From: Treponema sp. | GTDB lineage: Bacteria > Spirochaetota > Spirochaetia > Treponematales > Breznakiellaceae | Reading direction: 5' to 3' | NCBI GenBank assembly: GCA_031278095.1 | Contig: JAITLC010000011.1 | Location: 1 to 64,000 of the forward strand | DNA: 64,000 nt | Shown: positions 8,602-19,700 of the stretch, in pieces | Numbering within the stretch: position 1 is the stretch's first letter | Layout: each line of letters begins with the position of its first letter | Translations under genes and position numbers: made by a program | The notes under the pieces: model-generated | Told to the model about the DNA's origin: nothing | The model's input: only the letters and a program-made list of their open reading frames with translations | Database searches by the model: none

Positions 8602-8616
8602 TGCTATGCTTGAATC
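8602..8616 (+). promoter_or_regulatory. extended -10 promoter of serine acetyltransferase; leaderless
   Basis: TGC-TATGCT is an extended -10 box ending at 8610, six bases before ATG 8617. No Shine-Dalgarno sequence and no convincing -35 box are visible. Confidence 0.55.
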
Positions 8617-9501
8617 ATGAACCGTCTGGATCGCAGTATTGACGCCCTCATGGAATCCTATGGCGCCTATGGCATCGTAAACCATACGGGAGGAGCCAAC
8701 CTTCCCAACAGCGAGGCCATTGAGCAGATACTCAAGGGTCTCGAAAGCCTCATTTTTCCCGGATTCCGGGAAAATATCCGTCTGGATCACAACGATCTCC
8801 GCCTTATAACCGCAGAGAAGATCAACCGTCTGGCCCGCGATCTTATCCGCGAGGTGGAAAAGAGCCTTTCCTTCTATGCCCGGACACATAACTACTCAAG
8901 CGGCCTTGAAGGCTGCCATGCCGGGGCGGAACTGGTAGTCGAAGCCTTCTTTGAGGAACTCCCCCGCATCCGCAGGGCACTCGCCCTGGATATGCAGGCC
9001 GCTTTTGACGGAGACCCGGCAGCCAAAAGCGCCGAGGAGGTGATCCTCTCCTATCCCGGCTTCGCGGCTATCACGATTCACCGTGTGGCCCACTTTTTCT
9101 GGGAAAACAGCGTCCCCCTGATCCCCAGGATGATGAGTGAATACGTCCATTCCCGGACAGGCATCGACATACACCCCGGCGCGGATATCGGCTCCTCATT
9201 CTTTATCGATCACGGCACCGGAGCGGTAATCGGTGAAACTACAGTCATCGGGAAGAACGTCAAACTCTACCAGGGCGTTACCCTGGGAGCCCTTTCGGTC
9301 AAAAAGGAAGAAGCAGATACCAAACGCCACCCAACCATCGAAGATGATGTTACCATTTATTCCCACGCCACGATCCTCGGCGGAGAGACCCGCATCGGCC
9401 GGGGCAGCATCATCGGCGGTAACGTGTGGATTACCAGATCCGTCCCCCCCGGCTCAACCGTCTACATCCACGCCGGAGAACAGATTGAAAAAAATATGTG
9501 A
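8617..9501 (+). CDS. epsC: serine O-acetyltransferase (EpsC type)
   Basis: A 294-residue enzyme that acetylates L-serine with acetyl-CoA to O-acetylserine, the first step of cysteine synthesis. The N-terminal helical domain begins with the EpsC-like pattern [17 protein letters not shown]. The left-handed beta-helix of hexapeptide repeats occupies about residues 190-285 (for example [18 protein letters not shown], with the catalytic Asp/His pair in FIDHGTG). The tail lacks the long CysK-binding C-terminus of enteric CysE. It is monocistronic, with a leaderless promoter in front and a hairpin element after the stop. Its partner O-acetylserine sulfhydrylase is not in this window. Confidence 0.88.
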   Translation: MNRLDRSIDALMESYGAYGIVNHTGGANLPNSEAIEQILKGLESLIFPGFRENIRLDHNDLRLITAEKINRLARDLIREVEKSLSFYARTHNYSSGLEGCHAGAELVVEAFFEELPRIRRALALDMQAAFDGDPAAKSAEEVILSYPGFAAITIHRVAHFFWENSVPLIPRMMSEYVHSRTGIDIHPGADIGSSFFIDHGTGAVIGETTVIGKNVKLYQGVTLGALSVKKEEADTKRHPTIEDDVTIYSHATILGGETRIGRGSIIGGNVWITRSVPPGSTVYIHAGEQIEKNM

Positions 9502-9507
9502 AAAGAT

Positions 9508-9547
9508 GGAGCCATTCCCAAAATTCAGATTTTTTGGAACAGATTCA
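9508..9547. repeat. dispersed hairpin, GAGGCTGTTCC family, copy 3 (degenerate)
   Basis: GGAGCCATTCCCAAAA on the left, TTTTTTGGAACAGATTCA on the right. It begins seven bases after the serine acetyltransferase stop. Confidence 0.6.
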
Positions 9548-9602
9548 GGATAAATTTAATTTTTCATTGAAGCGCCATACATCCTGACACCCTATTAAAG
9601 AT

Positions 9603-10646
9603 ATGGAAAAACATGATACCCACAATGTATTCGACAAGGTGTTCAAACGCCTCATCCTCTCCTCCAAAGGGGCTGTAATCCATCTTATTAACGGGCTTTT
9701 TGGAACCGATTACCCCTTGGACAGCAGTGTCGAGTATCCAAACACGGAATTCATCACCGGACAGATGAAACATCTCTACCCGGATATCCTCATTGTTATC
9801 GGCGGTATCCACCAGTACCATCTGGAGGCCCAGATTCAGAATGACACGAACATGACCCTGCGGATATTTGAGTACGGATTTCAGTATGCCCTCCGAAACA
9901 AGACCAGTTATAAGGGCCTTCTTACCATTTCCATGCCGCGGGCCTGCGTTATTTACCTGGGATCGGGTACAAAGAAGGCAAAACAGCCGGCATTCAGGCT
10001 TCTCTTTCCCGACGGCGGCGCCCACATATACAGAGTAAAAGCCTTTTATCTTTTGAACCATGACATACGGGAACTTGAGGAACGGAACATGGTGATACTG
10101 CTTCCGTTTTATATTCTGAAACTGAGGAAAGCCGCTGAAAAAGCGGGGAACCACAAAAGGCTGGAGGAACTGTCACGGGAGGCGGCCGGTATGGTGAATG
10201 AAATTCTAAAAACGGCGGAGAGAAGCGGAAGAAGGGGTATTTTGAATACCGAAGAACAGCGCGTATTGATAGAATTACTGGATCGCTTATATACTGAAGT
10301 ATACAGGAACTATATTGAATTCAAGGAGGCCGGTATGAGACTGCAGGACATCATAATGACCAGGGTTGAAGAGGCCGAGGCCGAGATGGAAGCCAGAATG
10401 GAAGCCAGAATGGAAGCGAGAATGGAAGCGAGAATGAAAGCCGAAGTGGAAGCCAGAGAAGCCGAAGTGGAAGCCAGAATGAAAGCCAGAGAAGCCGAAG
10501 TGGAAGCCAGAATGGAAGAACTCGCCCGGGCCCATTCGGAAGAGCGTGTACGCGAGGTTGCCCGCAACATGAAGAAAATAGGGCTCTCTACTGAGCAGAT
10601 TGCCCGGGTGAGCGGTTTTTCCGTCAAAGAGATTGAAGAACTGTAA
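9603..10646 (+). CDS. Rpn/PD-(D/E)XK nuclease family transposase-like protein
   Basis: A 347-residue protein of the Rpn/'PD-(D/E)XK nuclease family transposase' group, abundant in spirochaete and gut anaerobe genomes. The N-terminal 250 residues carry the nuclease-like core: Asp61 in YPDILIV and Glu75-x-Gln77 in HLEAQIQ, the D...ExQ form typical of this family. Residues about 255-305 are a highly charged coiled coil of EARM/EAEV repeats, and the C-terminus (about 315-347) looks like a small helix-turn-helix (STEQIARVSGFSVKEIEEL). No Shine-Dalgarno site; a TATTAA box lies four bases before the start. Known relatives (RpnA) are DNA endonucleases promoting RecA-independent recombination; whether this one is active is unknown. 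It has no terminal inverted repeats, so it is not an insertion sequence itself. Confidence 0.78.
   Translation: MEKHDTHNVFDKVFKRLILSSKGAVIHLINGLFGTDYPLDSSVEYPNTEFITGQMKHLYPDILIVIGGIHQYHLEAQIQNDTNMTLRIFEYGFQYALRNKTSYKGLLTISMPRACVIYLGSGTKKAKQPAFRLLFPDGGAHIYRVKAFYLLNHDIRELEERNMVILLPFYILKLRKAAEKAGNHKRLEELSREAAGMVNEILKTAERSGRRGILNTEEQRVLIELLDRLYTEVYRNYIEFKEAGMRLQDIIMTRVEEAEAEMEARMEARMEARMEARMKAEVEAREAEVEARMKAREAEVEARMEELARAHSEERVREVARNMKKIGLSTEQIARVSGFSVKEIEEL
10385..10520 (+). repeat. in-frame tandem repeat array in the nuclease-like gene
   Basis: Repeats of 12-15 bp (GAAGCCAGAATG, GAAGCCGAAGTG and variants) encode Glu-Ala-Arg-Met / Glu-Ala-Glu-Val heptad-like units. All units are multiples of three, so copy-number change would alter coiled-coil length without a frameshift. 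Confidence 0.8.
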
Positions 10647-10794
10647 GGGGCTTTCAAAGCAGATGCCTTAAATTCCCATTCCAAACAGCCGAAAATGTAG
10701 AGATGACTCCAAAATTCCGCGTTACAGGGCGTTTGACAGCCCCCGGGTATGTTTTTTTTCCGTATGTTGTTATACTTATATTTAAGGTTAAGGG

Positions 10795-13700
10795 ATGAAG
10801 AAATTTTGTACCGTATTGACGTTCCTCGTGTTTTGCGCCGCCGCCGGGTGGGGCGTGAATTATACATGGACAGGAGGAGGGTCTACGGGTGCATGGAATG
10901 AGACAACCAACTGGGATGCTGCCGGAGTTCCTGATTTTTCAACGACCGGTACAGGCGATACCTTGACGATTAATAGAACAGGCAGTCGGGACTTTACAGC
11001 TCCCGGCAGCTTTACCATTGGTTCCATAACCGTTACCGCCGGAACATTTACCACAGGCGCCAATACCATAACGGTCGGTTCCGGTTTTTCCGTAGACGTT
11101 ACCGGCTCTGTTACAGCAACCGGTTCTACTGTTATTTTGAATGGTGGAGGAACCATAGACTTGGGCGGTTCCAGCCTTAATGCTGTGGAAGTTGCAGGCG
11201 GTACGTGGACTGTTAGCAGCGGAACCGGAACACTGAATGCAACAAGTACGGTGTTGGCAGGGGGAAGCCTGGATACCTCCGGCACCACAGGGACAGTAGC
11301 CCTGGGAAATTTATCCATAACAGCCGCCGCCAGCACGCTGACTCTTGCAGGAACAGAAACCCTGACGCCCCTCAGCGTAGGCGGAACCGTAGTTTTTACC
11401 GGAGGCACGGATCTTGGGGGTATAACTGGATTCAATAACCTCACCATAAGCGGGGGGGGTCATACGGTACCCGGCGCTTTAACTGTCACCGGTGATCTGA
11501 CCGTAGACACTACGCTCACCCTTGGAGATGACAGCACGGTCGGGGGTAATTTAACTGTAAGCGGAACACTTACTAACGGCAGCTATACTCTTGGCGTTAC
11601 CGGGGACGTCGGCGGCGCCGGGCTTATAGAGGGAACAGGTCAAGTCACGGTCGGGGGAAACTGGACAGATACACGGGTAAACGGAACGGATAAACCCCCG
11701 GTAGAACTGACGGGTGCAACCGGTAATATCACTCAGGGGACCGGTGGTTTTGATGTATTAACCGTGAGCGGCAGCTATACGGCAATAAATTCCCTTACCG
11801 TAGAGACTTTGGACATAACAGGTTTGCTGGACTCGAATGGGAACAATTTGACCATAAGCGCCTCGCCGGGTACCTTGAGTTTTTCAGGAACCTTGCGGCT
11901 TAGAGGTAGCGAAACAATAAGCGGAGCGGCTAATTTTAACGGTACGGTGGAATACTACAATACAACCGCTTCGACGGTGCCAACCGGATACACTTATAAA
12001 GACCTTACCTTTACCGGCGGCAATATCTGGACGGTCGCTGCGCCTTTGGCGCCAACCGGAACCCTGACCATAGCAGCCGGTACTACCTTGAATATGAGCA
12101 ATTATTCCCTGAGCTACGCAACTCTGGCCGGCGGCGGAACCCTGGCAGGGCTTCCCGCAGCTTCGTTGCCAAATCCTATACCCACTAACGTAATCTACGG
12201 GGCTCTGGTTTTGGATGGAGGTACTGCTTATACAACTACCGGGTCTGACGACCTGAGATTTGACACTATTGACGTTCCATCCGGTTCAACTTTGAGTACT
12301 AACGGTGTAGCGATGACGCAGAGCGGTACGGTCGGGACCAACGACATCAAAGGAAACGTTACCGCTGCTAGCGGGATTTCTCTTACCGGGAATACAGGTC
12401 TGGTAGCTAATCTTACCGCCGCAACCGGAGATATTACCCTTGCCGGAACTACAACACTGACAGGCGGTGTTACCCTCACTGCTTCAGGCGGAAGTATCAG
12501 CCTTGCCGCGGTAACGGGGGGAAGCAATGATCTGACCTTAAGCTCCGGCGGCGCTGTGAGCAGTTCAGGAACTATCTCTACCAGCGGTACTGTTAGTGTT
12601 ACGGTGACCGGAACCGGGGCTCCCGGCATAACGCTGAATAACACATCCAATGCCATCGGAACTTTTACTGCCGATACCAGCGCCGGAGGTGGAACTATAG
12701 CGCTTGTCAACTCCACCGCCCTGATCCTGGGAAATGTAAACGCCGGAACCGGGAATGTATCTTTGACCAGCGGCGGCGCTGTAACCCAAACCGGATCTAC
12801 AGCCGTCACTGCCGGGGCGCTCACTTTAGGCGGCTCTTCCGCAACTTTTACCCTGAACCAAAGTAACAACGATGTAGATACCCTCCAGACCGATACGGCT
12901 TACCCTGTAGATATTACTTTTGTTGATACCGATGGCTTTTCTCTGGCGGCGGGTTTCCAGGCGAGTACAAGTCTAAGTTTTACCGCCAACGGCTCAATAA
13001 CCATGAACGGTACAATTGCTACACCCAGCCTGACTCTGGGCAGCGGGACTACTAATTTGGAACTGAACGGGAACAATATCACCGGGCCCGACGCCGATGC
13101 CGATATAGCCAACGGCGGCATTATCACCTTTACAAACGGAACGGAGAGTCTGGGGACTACCGGTACGGCGTTGGATACTCTGGGCGGGACGGTGATATTT
13201 GGAGGGGGTACAGGCTTTGCGGGCTACACAACATTCACCAATCTAACCCTGAACGGCGGGACGCATGTTGTGAATGCCGGTACGGGAGATATAACGGTAA
13301 ACGGAACTTTGACCATCGGCTCTTCGGGCGCCTTAACGCTGGACGGTGCGAATATGACCGGGCCCGACGCCGATGCCGATATAGCCAACGGCGGCATTAT
13401 CACCTTTACAAACGGAACGGAGAGTCTGGGGAGTACCGGGCCTGGACAGCTGGATACTCTGGGCGGGACGGTGATATTTTTGGACGGGGTGGATCTGCGG
13501 GGCATTACAGGTTTTAATATCCTTGAATTACGTAACGGCATTCATACTCCTTCTGCGGCAATAGTTGTCAGCGGTACCCTCTCCATAGGAGACGGGATCG
13601 GCCTTGCAGGAAGCGCCGGTCTGACTCTTGCTGCGAACAGCAGCGCACTCAATTTGGAGTTATATAGTCCTGACGGCATTTTGGATTTTGCCGGTTTTGA

Positions 13701-16700
13701 CTTTAACGTAACCGGTACTGTCGTCAATAACGGTACCATCCGTCTCCTGGGCCGTGAAACTTTGACATGGCTGCCGGGCAATATGTCCGGCAGTGGAACC
13801 ACGATATTTTACGGCACTGCTAACTCCGACAACAGGCTTGCCGGTTTGACTAAATTTTACCATCTTACCATAGAGGTGGGAGCTCATACCAACACTACCG
13901 CCGGTGCCGCACTCACCATCGGCGGCAATTTGCTTGTTAGTTCGGGAAGCCTTACCCTTGGTACAAATACCGGCAATGTTACCAGTAGGGTTACGGGGAA
14001 TGTAACAGTCGAGGATGCGACGCTGACAATCCCTGCCAATAATACCCTTGAAGTTAGCGGTTCTGCCACCAATGGCGCCGCCGGTACGGGAGCCAGAAAA
14101 ATCGAACTTTCCGCCGGTACCAGCGTCATGACCGTTGGCGGCGACTGGAATATTGCGGATCTCGATGCCAATTCGGGCTCCACCGTCACCTTTAACTCCG
14201 CCGTATCCGCTGCCATTACCACCAATGATCAGAATTTTGGTAACATTGTAGTGTATGCGGGGGGAGTAACAAAGACCGTAACCGGGGAAATAAATACCCA
14301 GTCGGATCTCACCGTTACCGCCGGAGCCCTGGTGTCCGATGCGGGAATTTCGGGGAGTAAAACGGAAAATTCCATAGGCGGAAATCTTTTGATAGACGGC
14401 GGAACCTTTACCGTATCGTCGTATAGTGAAAATACAATCGGCGGAAATCTTACGGTCAGCAGCGGGACATTGACTTTCTCCGCCGATAACGATACCGGCA
14501 TTACAGGAAATCTTACGGTCAGCGGCGGGACATTGACCTTCTCCGCCGATAACGATACCGATATTACAGGTTATGCCGTGGTTTCAGACGGGTCTCTAAT
14601 CCTCAACGGAACTACAGACATAACAGGTTCAAGCGGCGGAATCAGTATGGCTCTTTCCGGCGGAACTGTAACAATTCCGGACAATTCAGCGGTAACGGTA
14701 AGCGGTGCGGTTACCATGAGCGGCAGTACCGCCACGCTTGCAGGGCCTACCGTTTCGTCGCAATTCGGAGCCCTCAGCGCCCGGTCGATTAGTCAGGCAG
14801 TTACAGCAGGAAACAAGATAACAGGAAAGCTCCACATAACAACAGTTGAAGGTATTGACCTTCGCGGAAGTAATACGGCAACTGAGTTAAGTCTTGATAA
14901 CGATCCCGGAACCGGCGGCATACAATTGACCAATACAGCCGCATTAATCCTCGTAACAGCCGCAGCCACGGGTGCGGGAATAATAGATATTGACAATACC
15001 GGAACAATGAGCGTGACGGGAAATGTTACTACCGGTACCGGTAATATCACCCTGGCATCCAGCGGCAGTCTTACTATGGGAAGCAGTGTTACCGTAGAGA
15101 CTACCGGTACTATAACTCTTGAATCAGATGGTGCAATGGCTGTTGTTTCAGGGACCGCAATTAATTCAGGAACTATCTATATTCAGCCCAAAACCGCTTC
15201 CACTAATATCTATATAAATAATAACGGTACAGGTCTCTATGTACCTTCTGCGCTTTTGGAGGCCCTGAGTACCAGTGAAGTATATATAGGCCATCCTTCC
15301 GGTACCGGATCTTTTGGCATAGGCGGGCAGGGTGCAATAGGTGCAGGCTCAGGGCTTGACTATCATCTCACCCTGAGGAGCCCGGATGCAACAAACGCCG
15401 GTTCCATGTCTTTCAATTTTATCAATTCTAGCGATACATTCAGTTTGGCAAATGGCCGGAACTTTACCATTAATACCAATGACATGCCGGTAGCTCATAG
15501 CGGTTCCTCCACCTCCGATATTGCCCTTTCCGGTTCGGGGACGCTTGTCATTACCTCAGGCAGCGTAGGTGCTTCGGTTTCCCGTTTAACCGGATCTGTT
15601 CCAAATCTGGGGCCGGTAACTTTGACCATGGGAGCAGGCTTCTATTTTGGCAATACTACAGCCCTGGCTATCGTTGGGGATATTGAAGGAAGCTCCAATG
15701 CAAACGCCGGGGACATAGATATTACGTGTTCGTCTTCCATCACCCTGAATAATGGAAGCGCTGCCGCAGACGGAAGCCGTACTGATATTCTGGCAAGTAA
15801 CATAACGCTTACCGGAACCGGAACGGGAACCGCCGGAACAATCACACTCGGCAGTTATGCCAATCTTGTCGGTGTCGCCGTTACAATACAACTGACAGAC
15901 ACGGGCGCAATGGGCGGTATTACACAAAACGCCAATGGGATAATTAATGCGAGCAATACTGTCTCCATAAGCGCTTCCGGCGGTAATGTTATTCAAAATA
16001 ACAGCGCTTCGATCGGCGGAGGCAATACCGTCAGCTTAACCGCGAATACCGGCAATATCACCCAAAACGGCAGCGCTTCGATCGGCGGAGGCAATACCGT
16101 CAGCTTAACCGCTGCCGCCGGTAATGTCACACAGACGGTAAACACCACTGCAATCAGCGGAGATACAGTGACTGTTAGTGCCGGTGGCGGCATCAGTCTC
16201 ATTGGTCACGATGGCTCTGGTTCCGACAACACGGTAAATATCCTCCATCTATCCAATAGTACAAACGGAAATATTACCTACATAGGGGAAGCAGGTTCCG
16301 GAGGAACCATCACCCTGGATGCCCGCAATACCGCCGCCGGTGGAACGGTGAGCGTTACCGCGGTAACAGGAAACATTGCTGTGGCACACGACATTACGTA
16401 TGGCGCAGGGCCTGTTATAAGCAGCAGTAGCGGCGCTATAAGTATTACCGCCGGCACGGGAAACATTGGTACAGATTCGTATTCAGGTTCCTCTATCGGA
16501 AGCGGCGGCGGTGATATTACACTCCTTGCATCCGAAGGAACCGTAACGGTCGATTCTGCGGAAAGCGACGCGATAGTATCCGGCGGAGGGAATATAAGCC
16601 TGAATAACGGGATTGATGCGGATTCAATTACGCTCCATAGAAATGTGGTAAGCGGCACGGCGGCGGGCGGAAACATTGATTTTTATAAACCGGTCATTAT

Positions 16701-19700
16701 CGGCAATACGGTATCTGTTACTACCGGAACCGGCGCGGGGAATATAAGCTTCCATGATACCGTTGAGCAAATTTCCTCCGCGTTAAGTACAGGAGAGTAT
16801 AGCCTCACTCTTACAGCCGGGACGGGGAACATTGTTCTCAACGGCATCAAAGAAGAAAACAGCAAGCGTATCGGTGACTTTGAGGTAACAAGCGCCGTAG
16901 ATGTAACGTTGACTGCAAATAAACCGGTCTTTACCAACAGTACAATCGAGATTGAGCATACGGGTCTCTTTACTCAGAATGACGGCGCTAATATTGACGT
17001 ATCAAACGGAGGCTTCCATCAGACGAGCAATACGGGAACAAGCCGTATTGGCGCCAATATTGCTGTCTCGGGGTTAATCGGAGATATTATAAACAGCGAA
17101 ACAAGCTGGGGCATTGGCTTCAACAACAGCATAGAACTCCATGTCGATGATGCTGTAGTTGTCATGACTTCCAGGGGCGGAGATATTGTTTTGGGTGGAG
17201 CGCATAAACTAAGCCCGGTAGCTTCAAGCGCTATTACCGGAACCGCATTAAGGCATATCACCCTTGAAGCGGATGATGGAACTTATACCAACGGCAATTC
17301 CCATGACATCACCATCAATAGTAATATGGGATTCGGCGGAACAATTGGTAATGTAGTAGTAGTAAATGTCAATCGGCTCGAAGTAGAAGGAACGGTGAAC
17401 GCGGTGAGTTTTACCCAGCAAAGCGCAGACGGTGATGGTACAAATTCGGCGCTCAGTTGGTTTAAAGAAGTCCAAAATTATTCGGGTAATTTCTCCTTCA
17501 ACGGTAATGCCTTGAACATAGAAAACGCTATGTCGGTAACCGGAACCACAACGATAGTAAATACCGGCATTTTTGCGGTGCTGGATACTTCAGGTTCTTA
17601 TGCCGCGGATAGCGCAGCAACTGCCGGAACCGTAACTCTCGGCGATAAATTGACGGTTTCCGGCGTTACCATCAATAATGGTATTATCACTGCGGGTCCG
17701 ATAACAGGCGGAGCGGCCGCAGAGTTTCAAGATAACTATTACGGCAGCGGAACCCTGGTCGGGAATACGTCTCAAAATCCCAGTCTTGTCTTTAAGGGTG
17801 TTGTAACAGTCTTTGAGCATTTTATCCATAATGGTGATAAACTGGTTTTTAGCCGGGAAGGCGATCAGTCTTTCAAGGTATTAGACCCTATTGCGGATTT
17901 TACTCTTGACAGTCCCGGGGGAATTTTGCAGCTTGTAAATGATGCGGGAGTTTTATGTACCGATACTACGTCTCCTTCCCATATCATTCAAAACACTTCC
18001 GATCCGGTTCTTGAAATCGCCGCCGGCGTCCTCGATCCAAACAAACTCTGGCCTACGGAACCAAAAAAACTCTGGACTATGGGAAGCCGGACAACGGAAA
18101 CCGAAGTCTTTTTCGGCCAGGCAGGAACCCTGCGTTTCAGCGGGGTTCCTCCCAACCAGGGCGGAGACGCCAAGGAACTCATCGTCAGGGGGGATATGCT
18201 TCTGCGGGGAGGAAGCAGTCCCGCAGCGGCGTTTAAGGTGGAATCGGTCATGAATACACCGGCATCGCCTTCCGGGGGTCTTCCCGATTATACACAGACC
18301 GCCTGGATTAGTCTTATTGACGGAAACACACGTATTGGCCCCGATTCCACCCTTATCAACTCCAGTACCCATTCGGTTCTCTTCAATGCCAAGCCCTGGG
18401 ACATTACGCTTAATTTCCGGGCTGATAATTTGGGAGCGGTATATCTGGAAGCCCCGGTTCCCGTCGGCGGTCTTGCCTTTACAGGCTCTCTGGCCGAATC
18501 GGTACTGAGTTTTCGCTCGGATGTACACTTCCAGGGAAGCGTTGCCTTCGGCGAAGGCAGGACTATTGATCCCGTTCCGTCCGGCTATGGCTATTCTACT
18601 GAAGGATATCTAACGATAGGCGGAACACAGTATTTTTATAACCGCACGGTAATAGTAAACGGAAGCTGGATTAACAGGCGCACCGACGCAAAGCCGGGCT
18701 TCCGCAGCATGAGCCAGAACGCGGATTACGACGGAGACGAGGCTGAAAGGGAGGGAAGGCGTTCACGGGTAATTTTCAGGGGAAGGGAAACCTATATTGT
18801 AGGGAATTCGGACTGGTGGATCTTTGAGGCCGTTGCGGATGAAAATCCTCTCTTTTCATCAAATGGCGGTATGATGATCTTCTTCTCGCCCTTCCGGAAT
18901 AACATGATCGGGCCTTTCCATAAAGTAGAATATCTGTTCCGGGTTTTAGGACCGAGCGGCGTTCCTGCTGTTATCCCTGTTAATCCCGATCCGTCGGACA
19001 CCAGCGGACAGTCGCTTGATTCGGCGTCGAACAGACATGAGTGGATCACCATTTCGAAAATTTGGAACTGGAATTCGACCAAGCCGGAGCCCTGGGATTA
19101 TCCTCCGGACAATCTCCACCAGGATCCCGATCCTCCGGACATGACCAAGTGGAATCTCTGGCCCAGCCGGGAAAAATTCTGGGACTTCGATCTGCGGAAC
19201 AGCGCTAGGCTGGATATTAACCGGGTGCGTATTTTCTACAGTCATTCTATCCGTCGTATTCCTGTGCCGGGCCCCAACGATCCGGACGGCAGGATAGTAC
19301 AGGCGGATTCGAGTCAGGGGCTTTATTATGAATCTAAAGGGTATTGGGAAGGTTACTTCGATGTAAACTGGATACGCATGGACAGTTTCTACTACAGTTT
19401 CACCGAAGATTCAAACCGTAACGGCAGAATTGACCGCATTCGTATTCAGGCCGCCTATGAGCTGATGGGAAAAGCCGATGCGTTCAGCGAATTTGATATT
19501 GAAGTTGAAGACTACGAGGTTGACGCATCGCGTGGCTTCCGCGGTTATGAGCGGGTAGAGACAATGCCTAACCGTGACGGTATCTATATGTACCTCAAGG
19601 AAAAAGATTACAACGATACGGGCGCCATTCTCAAATGGAAGGTCGTAAAGAATGACAGCCTCTTTGAGACAATCACCGGTTCTACCAGGATAGGACGGGT

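Noticed and set aside
9603-10646. complete insertion sequence around the Rpn-like gene
   Set aside because: No terminal inverted repeats or target duplications flank it; the nearby hairpin belongs to the general intergenic family.
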